Assembly (NCBI GenBank): GCA_027579435.1
Contig: JANBPK010001011.1
Coordinates: 1-25,137 of the forward strand
Origin: Candolleomyces eurysporus
Lineage: Eukaryota > Basidiomycota > Agaricomycetes > Agaricales > Psathyrellaceae
DNA length: 25,137 bases
Reading direction: 5' to 3'
Shown: piece by piece, positions 10,216 through 19,632 of the stretch
Layout of the letters: each line of letters starts with the position of its first letter
Position numbering within the stretch: position 1 is the stretch's first letter
Program-made: the position numbers and the translations under genes
Notes under the pieces: model-generated
Seen by the model: the letters and a program-made list of their open reading frames with translations, nothing else
What the model was told of the DNA's origin: nothing
Database searches by the model: none

Positions 10216-11806
10216 TCAAGCTTGGTTTTCCTTCTCCTTACCCTTACCCTTCCTACTACCGCGCGGAACACCTTTGTCTTTCCTTGTCTTGCGGGCCTTT
10301 GGTGCAACGACGGAGCCATCAGGGGCAAAGTTCATGAAGGTGGTGGCAGGGGCGAGAACAGGGGGGACAGGTGGACCTTCGATGGCATGCTGAACGTTGA
10401 CGTTGACAGGCAAATCATTGGTGTGGGCGCTTGGGTCGTCGACAGGGGGAACAGTTGTATTAATAGATTCCCCGTTGCTAACGGGGTTGATGGGTTGGTC
10501 TACCATTCCGGCAGCGCGCCGCTGGAGGTACTCAGTATGCCACTTGTCATACTCGTTGTCATCGAGTTTCACAAAATGGGCAACACCACTTTTCCAAGCA
10601 TTGTAGAGGATTTCGAGGTCGGAGCAAGCAGTGAGATGCGAGGGGCAGCAGAACTTGGGCAGCGGCCAGCCTTTGAGGATCACACCATGTTTGAGGGTGA
10701 TGGCTTCGTCGAAGTTGGTATACATCATCCTTGATATTGGATGGCCGGCGGCGTTGACTTGAAAAATGATGAGTATTTATTAGTGACGGACAGACTGTGT
10801 GCCTACCTAGCTTCTCCTTGATGATGGCGGCGGTTAAGCCCTTGAGTTGGACAAGCCGCTCAATGTAGTTTCGAGATAGGCCTATAAAATATGAGAAAAT
10901 GAAAGATATATATATAAGTTCAATGTTACACACCATCGATACCACCTAAAAAAAAAGGCTTCGAGTTTCAAAGCGAGGTCGGTCAGTGTATATTTTGTGA
11001 CTTGTTGGAAGAAGCCGTCAAATTGATCCGAGGTAAAAAAGACGAAGGGAGCGTTGTATTGCTTGAGGGTCTTCCGAACAGCAATGCACATGAATTCAAG
11101 ACCGGTGCGTTGGTGAAGGTTGGTGATCTGAAGTCAAACCTGCATCAGTGGGGCCCATGACAACTGTAATAGCGCTTACTTCGGTCTGGATGTGCGCGAC
11201 AGTAGCGCGCGCATCATGAAAGGCTGTTATGTTAGTATTATGCTGGCCAGTTTTCTTCACTTCACGCGCCACTTGCAACGACTCTACCATTTCGTGAGTT
11301 TGTTCGTGCTGTTCCTCGGGTGACATGGCATGCCACTGCACGCTAAGTTCCTTGCTGATGTCAGAAGTCTTGATGGGCGCCGTACCTGGCTCCCGTTCTN
11401 CGAGAAAAAAATTAGCTAGTAGTCAACGAGTAAATAATGGAAACTCACCTGCGTTCCGTTTACGAGTCTCTTTCGACAAAAATGCATTCCAACCTGAGAC
11501 TGTTTTACGCGTCTTGATGTTTGAACGCGTGATAGCTTGTGTGATGACGCGGAGATAGTAGTCGAGCTGGTGGCCTGGAACCTTGGCTTGCATCACGAGG
11601 GCCACTTCACGAAGGGCATCTTGAGCTTCTTCAAGGGCTTTGTCGTACTTAGCGCGCTTCTGTGCGCGAATGTTGGCAAGCGTGGCCTTCTCGGCTGTAG
11701 TAAGCTTTCGTGTGATTCGCCGTGGGTTAAGAATGGACCGCTTGACACCAGCGGTGACCTTGCGGATTTTGAGGCGATGCAACGAGACTGAGGTGGCAAT
11801 AACCAT
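10216..11806 (-). CDS. KDZ element gene 3: HMG-box-like DNA-binding protein, 5 exons
   Basis: Exons (minus): 11806-11449, 11397-11180, 11127-10934, 10881-10807, 10757-10216; introns of 49-52 nt with GTGAGT, GTAAGC, GTGTGT and GTAGGC donors. The product is about 461 aa. Residues 30-85 are basic and helical. Residues 102-165 resemble an HMG box: SGWNAFLSKETRK, then SDISKELSVQW and HAMSPEEQ, matching the family's NAF...DISK.LG..W..LS.EE pattern. The middle (about 165-330) resembles a segment I associate with agaricomycete KDZ-linked proteins, with AFHDARAT, MTYTNFD-like (MMYTNFDEAIT) and W(P)LPKFC motifs. The C-terminus is Lys/Arg-rich, a likely nuclear signal. Two doubts: the acceptor of intron 1 reads NAG, and exon 3 has nine A where eight would keep the frame. 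It probably binds DNA as a partner in transposition or regulation (inference). Confidence 0.75.
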
Positions 11807-11849
11807 AGCAAAAAATAGTTGGAATATATTACATTGCGTGGAGGAGAGC

Positions 11850-11858
11850 CTTATATAC
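11850..11858 (-). promoter_or_regulatory. TATA-like box of the HMG-box gene
   Basis: On the minus strand the sequence reads TATATAAGG, centred about 48 nt upstream of the ATG at 11806. A palindromic E-box, CACGTG, lies further upstream at 11878-11883. Both are in the 139-bp gap between the HMG-box gene and the stop of the preceding gene. Confidence 0.45.
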
Positions 11859-11945
11859 AGATAAAAAAAATCAAGATCACGTGGGGGATAGACAATGGTA
11901 CAGAGCTGACAAGATAATTATTTTTCTGACAAGGGGGATCAGAGA

Positions 11946-13528
11946 TCAGAGAGCATGAGATCCATGCGCGAGGCGCCAAATGAACCCCGCCTCGGCACCG
12001 GGATAATTCTGAAGGCCCATGGCCTTGATGAAGTTGAGCTCTTGGCCACCAGCAGCTGCCATTGCTGTCTCAATGAGGACCATCATATCGCGGCCATACC
12101 CATGAGAGCGAACATAGTCAACAACAGGGAGAGGGAGATGCTGCGACTCGGGCAGGGGGAAGGTTTGGAACGCCGGATCGTCGTACTTCATGGAACCAGT
12201 GATGGTTCCATCAGTAGCACGGTGGCGCATGAAGATCAGAGCTTCTCTGATCATCGGGGTTGACAGGTGCTCCATCGTTGGGCGGTTCGACGATGAGGCG
12301 AGTGCGGTCGAAGCTGCTGTCAGCGTTGACGCTGAGCTAATGGAGGTGGACATAGTAGAAGAGGGCAGAGGTGGCGACGATAAGAGACAGTCGGGAAAGT
12401 TGGACGTCGTCGACAACCATGCAGGTACGGATGGTGCTGGACGAAGGGATTTGAGGGACGCATCTTCGGTGGGGGACAGAGCACGCTTAGCGGAACCTTT
12501 GGCATTCTTCGTGAAGGCGGAGGCAGAGGAAGCGGGAGCAGGTAGCCGCTGGGTGACCTTTGACCTGGCCCGGGTGGTGACCACTAGAGGATGGAGATGA
12601 TGAGCAGGGAAAGGACAAGGCGGTGAAAGCAACGTACAAGACGGCGGAGTGACAAGATTAATAACGGGAGGGGCTGTGACACTTGAAGAAGGACCTGCCA
12701 AAAGGTAAGCAATAGAGTGAGCAACAAAACAAAATGAATACGTACTACTTAGTTGAGGAAGTTCCCCATCAGCCTCCTCGTCGTCGGTCACAGTGATGAC
12801 GTTGGGGTCGATGGTCCTTGTGCGGGTATCAGGGGTGTCGAACTCTTTCTGTCGATCTGAAGGCGGAAGGTACTGGGTTAGTTGGTTTTTGATGAGATAT
12901 TGCTTGTCGCCGCGGGCAAGGATCCAGACAATAGGGGTGATGAGGTCAAAGAACTTGCGATGTTGTCGGGAGGAATGGACCCCGGGCAGGTCCTTTGCAA
13001 GATGAGAGTAATCCCTAATAACCAACCGAAGGGTGAAGCTAGTGTTGAACAATAGAAAAAGGAAATTTTTTGGGGAGACGCACGAGTATTCCACGAAAAT
13101 CGTACGATGAATTTCCTGAGCGCCCTGGTGCAGCTCCCAAACACCGTAAAGTCTCTGGCAGCAGCGGCTGAGCAGCCCAACATCGTAGTCCTCGATGAGG
13201 CTCAAGAATTTTTGAATCCTCGGGAGGCCGCTGACCGCCTTCGTTACCTTACCCTTGCAGAGGTCATTGAGCTTGTTAATGTTCTCAGCCTGCTCCTCGG
13301 TGCGACAGACAAAGATAATTGGCAAAGCAGATGTTAAAGAGTGTTTGGCGACAACACTGAAAGAGAGAGGGAGACAACGGATGGTGAATGAACGCCATGT
13401 TGAGTGACAGAGCGGAAAGACGGGATGGGCGAAAAGCAAGCAACTTACGGAGTGCCTGGGCCATATATCCCTGCCCTGCTTGTCCCAAAGACAACGTGAT
13501 ACCTCTGTGAAGCGATGCGAGGGTCCAT
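11946..13528 (-). CDS. KDZ element gene 2: accessory protein of unknown function, 5 exons
   Basis: Exons (minus): 13528-13449, 13356-13084, 13014-12746, 12694-12638, 12583-11946; introns of 92, 69, 51 and 54 nt with GTAAGT, GTGCGT, GTACGT and GTACGT donors. All phases join, giving about 438 aa. The ATG at 13528 was chosen because it starts a natural sequence (MDPRIASQRYHVVFG) that splices cleanly. The longer upstream start at 13697 reads through what look like introns. Residues 1-150 look globular, with YHVVFGTSRAGIY and IIFVCRTEEQAE. VITV followed by DDEEADGE (about 190-202) fits a SUMO-interaction motif. Residues 208-330 are Ser/Pro/Ala-rich and basic. The C-terminal 100 residues look folded and end with EAGFIWRLAHG, a signature I have the impression recurs in mushroom proteins. 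I do not recognise a catalytic motif. Confidence 0.7.
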
Positions 13529-13926
13529 GTGGAACAGAAAAGCCGAGATGATGGTGTGAAGAAAAGAAGTGAGCAAACGAAAGCTGCCGCGCAATCATGC
13601 ACGCAACCGACCAAACATTGACATTGCGCCATTGTCCCGGACTCGAGACCTCTTTCTTGAATATCGTATATCTGTTCCTTGTACTCTCTTTAGGCACGAT
13701 AATAAAAAAATGTTAGTTTCAATTCAAAAAATTGAAATTTCAAATGCTTTTCGCTATCGCCCGTTCAGCAAACTTAAGATCTCGGTTGCACGGCTATGTT
13801 TCATTGATTCAGTAATGGTCGGTTGAATTTTGTGAATTCCTCCCTTTCTGTCATTGAAAACAAGTGTCACAGCTCAAGCTAAATGATATATTACAACCTC
13901 AAGATACATATTAGCTCGCTACCGGC
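13529..13926. other. Intergenic region between KDZ transposase and gene 2
   Basis: About 400 bp holding the 3' end of the transposase transcript and the promoter of gene 2. It is AT-rich at 13690-13760, with short poly-A runs and an AATTTCAATT-like near-palindrome at about 13718-13743. No gene is supported here. Confidence 0.5.
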
Positions 13927-16900
13927 CTAGGTTATCGAAATATTTGAAATAAAATCAATGATTCCGCCGACCTGATCCTCAGCTTCATCATCCTCACCCG
14001 AAACCTCCCCAGCATCCTCAATATCGTCCCCAAAGGGCCTGGACTCGATCTCCAGAGTCCTCTCACTCGCTGGTTCACCTTTGCGCCTACCACGGGTGAG
14101 CTCCGGGCCTTGGTACGTCGGAAGGTCGGTGATCTCGTAGAGTTTTGACATGATCACACGGTTGGCCTTCAATCGGCAACGGCAAAACTCATCCACGGCG
14201 GCATAAACCGGATCTTGAGACTCCTTTAAATTGCGTAGCGTGGTTTTGAAGTGTTCCTGTTCGGCATCGATGGCAGAATACACCCTGCGCATTTCAATGT
14301 GCACCCGCTCAATCTCCTCATGTGCCCTTTTGATGCGCTGGTGCCTCTTGAGAGCATCCCGAATCCTTGGTTCCTTCCAGCGAACACTAGTGAGATCTGC
14401 GTGGCTGTGTTTCAACAGCTCAAATTCCTCGATGAAATTGTACTGGGCAGCACGGGCGAAGTCCAGTGTATCGGAACGCCCAAGAGCAACCACGGCTTGG
14501 TTGTACCTGCCGATGGCAGCTTGAATGGCCCGAGAACGAGTGCGCATAGCCTTCGCTAGCATCACCCGGGCCTTGTACCCTGCTTATGTTGTTCATCAAT
14601 GTGATAACCGAATTATGGCAGTGACGTACCGATGCTGCTCAGATTCAATCGGTGAAGTTCAAATAATCGTTGAACGACGAGCTTCTGGACCTCCTCCAGT
14701 GCTTTGCGGTACTGTCGTTGATTAATCTTCTCCACAGTCTCACGATATGCCGCTGTCATAGGGTCCCAGCGCTTCTCAATGTGAAGACGGAGTTCCATAT
14801 CCATGAGTTCGCCGTGGAGCCGGGCTACCTGCTCCCTGGCTTGTCGACGCTGAGTTTCAAGTTGCCGTGTCTTGGACAGGGTGGACGCATAAGTCTCGGG
14901 TACAATGTTCTGGGTTATGTCGTAGTCCTGGGGAATATGATTACAAAATGTGAGGCCCTTCGAATGCGATTTTTCACTGAAACCCGTTAGTTCATGTATA
15001 GCTTGACTTGAATATTGAACTTACCATGCGCCGGCGTATTCTATCAGAAGCTCAACATAAGCGATTCGATGGAGATCTTCTTCGGGTTCCTTGCCGAGGT
15101 TTGATTCAAAGTATTGTCGCTGTTCGGACTGCCACAGGTCTAGATCCGCCGTCGTGATGCCCTCTACTTCGAGGGCTTCGTTCAACAGGAGTCCTTCATC
15201 ACGAATAATTTGATGCGCCTGTTCATAATTACCGAGAAGCATGTTGCCGATTTGGAGGTACTTATCGGCATCAGCTTGCTTCAGGTATAGGTCCAAGTAG
15301 AGGGACCGCCGAAACTTGGTAGCATGCCGAAGGAGTCTGGCTGCTGCATTCGAACCTGNAAAAAAAACGCTCCATTGTCTCGAAATCCTCCAGCCCAACC
15401 CCTTCAACGTTGTTTGGATGATTTTGGGTCTGGCAGTAATAGTTGTGCGCATAGCCATGGTACGCGTTCACGAGGCATCGCGACTTGGAGTCCGAAAAGC
15501 GTAGGCCGAGCGCGCTGTTCTTGAGTGTGGTTTCGAACTTGCAACCTATGTCGTAACCAATAGCAAGACGGGGGCCGAGTATGTTGAGCGCCCGATTGAC
15601 AATTGACAGTGGGTATTTTGATCTATATCATTTAGTGTGGTTCAAATGAAACAAATGTAACTCACTGTTCACCCGACTGAACCATGTCTGTCACCCACAA
15701 AACAATGCCGTGCCTACACGCACTCGCAAACCAACCTGTCTCATCAAATATACCCGTCGCCTTCTTCTGACTGTCAGATTGTGCGGCTTTCCAATTCTTC
15801 ACGCATTCCTTCACCGTGTCATCCTCCGCTGAGTCGTCGGTTGCCATCACCTCTTCATTGGACTCCAACTGAGTGTCTGTCCATACGTCGACCTCCGACA
15901 GGGGGATCATGTAGTCACTTTTGAATTCCCTCACATCACCTGCCATCCCTTTATCTTTCATCCGTTTCTGCGAGTCGTTGCCGTCCATCGCGATTTCGAG
16001 GCGATACCGAAGCTCCGGTTCACCTTCCAGCTCGTACATGCACGCCGGGCAGGCATTGAGGACACGCCAATGTTCTGAGCTGCGGTTCAGAGCCGCTTTG
16101 ACGCGCCTTTCTACCTCATTAGTGATACTGAGGTAAACCTCGAACGAATCAGCGAAGAGTCGCCGCCATCGCCGTTGATAAGGGCGCTAAATTTAGGTCA
16201 GTACTATGACATGAAAAGACAAATATTCTCACCTCATATAAATCACATAACACCTTAGTGAATGACTCCACGCTAAACGACGGCTTCCGTTGCCGCACTA
16301 TCTTGTAGAACTCCAAAGTTCGGAGTGAAATTGCAACGAGCGGGTTGATTGGGGTGGTGGGAAGGTACCCCTCTACAATCAAGTGGGGGACAATAGTCTC
16401 ATTGTCGGGTAAGCAAACATGGAGCTTCCGTTCCTGTGAGAACATGTCCACAAGCTCCATGTCAAACTCAACAACAGGGAGTGCGGGATGGTGTGGCGCT
16501 GTGGCAGCATTGGGGTTTGCTGATGACAAGTCTTTCCACTGCAAGAAAGCAGTAGCAAGATCGTCAACGTTGCCCCAGTTCTCGTTGAACTGTGTTGTAC
16601 GAGCCCTCCACCCAGGCTGAAGGCGGGTTACGTATCTGTGAAGGTGTTAGTAAAAAATATGAACCGAACTTGGAACTTACTGATCATATGTCACATCCAT
16701 TACAGCATCTGCCAGATCGCCAAGCGACGCAATGTCATCCACGGTTATGGGGACCTCCTCGATGTCCGCACCAACCCCGAAATCCCCCACCTCTTCATCG
16801 TGAGCATCGTGGCAAATGTCTGAAAGAATTTTGCTTTGGTGCGGTCCGAGCACTGTGAGAGGGACTCAGTTATCCTAATGTTTGTAGTCATGTTGAAAGT

Positions 16901-17077
16901 TCACGTACAGTGGTAAACATGTTCGCGTGTCTTTTCTGCTTCAACACGCGCCGCTTCGAGGGCTTGAGGACCTAAGTTTTGAGGCACAAGTATGGAGGAG
17001 CCACCCCCTCCTTTGCCTTTTCGCAAGTAAGGCTTGTTGACATGCCTTGAAGTACCCTTACTCTTGCCAGTCGGCAT
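13927..17077 (-). CDS. KDZ transposase, 7 exons
   Basis: This is the transposase expected to cut and join the element ends. Exons (minus): 17077-16909, 16852-16681, 16635-16233, 16186-15666, 15622-15025, 14976-14630, 14579-13927; six introns of 43-56 nt. All phases join if the N at 15359, beside eight T, is an extra base; the product is about 953 aa. Family features in order: basic Lys/Gly-rich N-terminus; PTTPINPLVAISLRTLEFY and RKPSFSVESFTKVLCDLYE (about 210-248); CPAC and AMDGN (294-318); FDETGWFASACRHG (about 395-408); YDIGC (445-449); HGYAHNYYC (477-485); LEDFETMERFF (about 500-510). The Asp of DGN, the Asp of YDIGC and the Glu near ETMERF are candidate acidic catalytic residues (inference). 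The C-terminal 330 residues are helical, with the IEMRRVYSAI-type pattern of the family and an acidic end. The start is 58 bp inside the right inverted repeat, which probably supplies the promoter. Confidence 0.92.
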
Positions 17078-17134
17078 CTTGTATGCCAAGGTGAAAGACA
17101 ACGGGAGTACGAAAGGATGATGCCGCGTGTTGCC

Positions 17135-17593
17135 GAAGAGGGGGCATGAGAAATGACGGGAGGGAGGAGCGCGAGAAAGCGCCCAGACAGCGATCAAACG
17201 CCGGTGCTCACCATGGGAAACGACGTGGAATGCCCTGTGACAGCGGACAGGCTGATTGATGGGAGGGACAACATCCCGGTGGTTCCGTTGGTTCCGAATT
17301 TCCATCCGTTACCTGTCAAACGGAAGATCACCCGAAGGTACGTCATGTTGTTACCTATCTACCCTACCACCCCGTTATCTCTACCATTATCTACCCTACC
17401 ACCCCGTTATCTCTACCATAATCTACCCTCCTCACCTACCTCTACTTTATCTGAGGGACAGTTACCAAAAACGACATCCGTTCAACAATTACTGCGAGTG
17501 AGTGGCCCTTGAGCCACCCCAGCAACGTTAGCTGGTCGAANCCCCCCCCCATATGCCCAGCTTGTAAGCTGGGGATTTGATGAGGATCAGGTG
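17135..17593 (-). repeat. Right terminal inverted repeat of the KDZ element
   Basis: The inverted copy of 9594-10051, one base longer only because of an N at 17541 next to nine C. It ends ...GGATCAGGTG at 17593, directly before the target duplication. It lies immediately upstream of the transposase ATG (17077) and so probably holds its promoter. The subterminal palindromes are at 17556-17573 and 17519-17535. Confidence 0.93.
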
Positions 17594-17601
17594 CTTGATC
17601 T
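17594..17601. repeat. Target-site duplication of the KDZ element, right copy
   Basis: CTTGATCT, identical to 9586-9593. Here it belongs to the end of the gag segment. The frame runs out at 17587, seven bases inside the KDZ element, so the gag stop codon is supplied by the insertion and is not native. Confidence 0.93.
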
Positions 17602-19546
17602 CTTGCGACTGTTGGGCTGCGACCCGATCGAGACGAAATCGGAGTCCTCTGCCTCGGTTATCTCCATTATCTCCGTCATAGGGGACAGAGATCGGGATGG
17701 AGCCATCTCCAAGTCCTTGTCCTTTTGAAGGACATCCGGGTCTTGACGGACACCGGAATCTATCTCCAGCTTCTTCATAGTCTGGGTGGTTTTACGCACA
17801 CCTAGACGAGAAGCTGCTCTGCGCGATGCCTCAACTGCAGAGTAGATGGACGGAGGAGTTGGCCTCTTCTGTACTGGCACCTCCCGCTCAACACGAGACA
17901 CAGCGCCACTCCCAGTGATAAGAGTGACAGTATGCGTTTTCTTGGGAGCAGGAGGGGTAGGAAGAGGGCAAGGAGGACGAGTAGGAGGAGGAGTGTATTT
18001 AGAGCGCGGGTGAACCTTGTGGTCTGGGGAGAAGAAGTCAATGGGTTTGGAGCCTCCTGGTCCCTTTTTGCTCCCGAGAGTAATTCCGGGAAAGGGGGCA
18101 TCCCCCCATCTACCACCCGTGATCAAGAATTTCATCGATCCGTCCTTGGATTTCTTAGTTTGGACGGGGGTATTCGTACTTCGGCTGATTTCCTCCATTA
18201 GCTCCAGAATGGTCATCGGACCAGTGGAGGGCTTGGAGGATTCCGGGGCAACCTTTCGGTTTCCTCGGGCCGTCATACGCCCGTTGGTTTTAGGAACCAA
18301 CAGTTTGATAGTGGGGGTAGGAGGGTAGGAGTGGATGGCAACGTTAGTCTGCGACATCCCGACGACACTGTTCTTCATGTCCTGCACTTCTTTTGAGCGC
18401 GAGTATAACTCAGCTGGCTCAGGAAGGAGATCGAAGGAGGAGTCGGATGATGAGAAGGAAGGAGAAGGGGAAGGGCGATCGGCGAATTTAGAAGTGCTGG
18501 GCCCAGCTTGGTCTGGAATTTCTTCCAGGCGGGCCATAGAGGCGGCCAGGCTCTGCGACGCTTGGTCAGCGAGAGCAGTGGCGGCGAAGAGGCGGTCATC
18601 ATCTCCGAACTCGTAATCCGAGTCAGAGTCCGAGACGTCCGCGGCGTGGGCACGGGCCTTGCCCTTGGCTTTGGCGGACTTGCCGCCTTTGCCATTGCTC
18701 GCCCACCGCGTTGACGATGTTTCTTNCCCCTGTTGCTGCTGCTGCGGAACAAACTCCGCGCGCTGCTGAGGGGGCGCAGAAGGGTGTCGACCCTTCTGCT
18801 GCGAATGAAACTGGGGAGACCCCTTCTTATGCTTCACCGCAGAAATGCGGTTAGCAAGGGGTTTAACAGCGGGACGCTGTTTCCTCTCCCACTCGGTGAC
18901 CAGATACCCTTTGGTATCTTCCAGCTTGAGCTGGTCCTGGTTAATATCCTGGACCAGGAGGGGCATGATAGTACGGTAGAATTCTGGGAGCTTCATTACT
19001 AGAAGCATCGACAGAACCTCGTTGTCGAAATTAATCCCGGCCTTGGACAACTTGGAGACCAAGTCGTCGAAAAGGCCCAGCTCCTTATGGGGATTAGAAG
19101 TCCCGGGGAGCTGGAATCTCATGAGTTGCATGAACCATGAGAATTTCTGGGATGACGACGTCTTCCCGTACTTATCCTTAAAAGTGGACCAGGTGGTCGC
19201 CGCATTATCCTCATCGACGTGGATGTGCAACGACTCCTTGATGCGGAGCTTAAGGGCTCCGATCGCGGAATCATTATCCGCGATCCACTTCATCCTCTGC
19301 TCAATCCTGAGCTTCTTGGCCTCGGCGGAGTATCTTACCGCCGGGACCGCCTCGATCCCAGCATCCGAGTCGGCAGCAATCGCCNGGGGGGTCTTTGAGC
19401 TCATCCAGGAGCTCAGACTGCCCACTGACAATCTGCCACAACGACTGGAACTGGAGGTAAGAGCGCATAGCGCTCGCCCAGCGGGTATAGTTGGAGCCGT
19501 CAAAGACGGGAACGACGGAGAGGTTGTTGGCGGCGGTGGAAGACAT
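17594..19546 (-). CDS. Copia-A Gag (5' part of the Gag-Pol frame), cut by the KDZ insertion
   Basis: The ATG at 19546 starts MSSTAANN and leads into FDGSNYTRWASAMRSYL, the hallmark N-terminus of Copia Gag polypeptides. The UBN2-like helical core follows (RIKESLHIHV, TWSTFKDKYGK, ELGLFDDLVSKL, LLVMKLPEFYRTIM; about residues 60-200). After it comes a Gln-rich, Lys/Arg-rich low-complexity region (about 220-290). No CCHC zinc knuckle is visible, which is unusual for Gag. The rest is acidic and Ser/Pro-rich. The N at 19385, beside six C, splits the frame by +1 and is probably spurious. The N at 18726 is in frame. About 648 codons precede the insertion. With one target duplication counted, the frame continues without a stop or shift into pol at 9593, so this Copia encodes one Gag-Pol polyprotein. 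Confidence 0.88.
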
Positions 19547-19632
19547 CTATAAATAAAGCCTTCATCAGTAAAGGCTCTGCGACCAATCGAATAATTTAAA
19601 AGAAAAATAAATTATTGAATGGGCGACCCATT
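19547..19632 (-). promoter_or_regulatory. Hairpin-rich spacer between ORF1 and gag, with a candidate splice acceptor
   Basis: Three perfect inverted repeats lie in about 85 nt: 19558-19575 (GCCTT/AAGGC), 19590-19616 (AATAATTTA/TAAATTATT, 9-nt loop) and 19618-19632 (AATGGG/CCCATT, 3-nt loop, overlapping the ORF1 stop). On the minus strand CTGAT (19568-19564) precedes TTTATTTATAG, and the TAG directly touches the gag ATG. This is a good fungal branch site and acceptor. A second acceptor, CGCAG, follows a T-rich tract at about 19579. Either could join an LTR leader to gag. Reinitiation after ORF1 is the alternative. Both are inference. Confidence 0.4.

Larger units (their letters stand above)
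9594..17593 (-). mobile_element. KDZ (Kyakuja-Dileera-Zisupton) DNA transposon, 8000 bp, three genes
   Basis: Bounded by inverted repeats starting CACCTGATCC and by an 8-bp target duplication, inserted in the Gag-Pol frame of Copia-A. It carries a KDZ transposase, an accessory protein of unknown function and an HMG-box-like protein, all on the minus strand and all spliced. The inverted repeats (458 bp) show no mismatch by eye apart from one N, so insertion appears recent compared with the roughly 4% divergence of the host element's LTRs. All three coding frames are intact apart from an N in a T run (15359) and a nine-A run (near 10955), both likely sequencing errors. The element could therefore be autonomous. 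Confidence 0.93.

Noticed and set aside
10210..10734. 174-codon plus-strand ORF
   Set aside because: It is the antisense shadow of the last exon of the HMG-box gene, whose sequence and splicing are far better supported.
13529..13697. Longer start of KDZ gene 2 at 13697
   Set aside because: The 583-codon frame from 13697 reads through sequences with good donor and acceptor signals and gives unnatural protein there. The spliced model from 13528 joins in phase at all four introns.
10216..17077. A TET/JBP dioxygenase gene in the KDZ element
   Set aside because: No HxD...H iron-binding pattern or related sequence could be found in the three gene models or the gaps between them.
17587..17589. TGA ending gag as a native Gag terminator or recoding site
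   Set aside because: The stop is created by the first bases of the KDZ element. Without the insertion the frame is open into pol, so no programmed frameshift or readthrough is needed.
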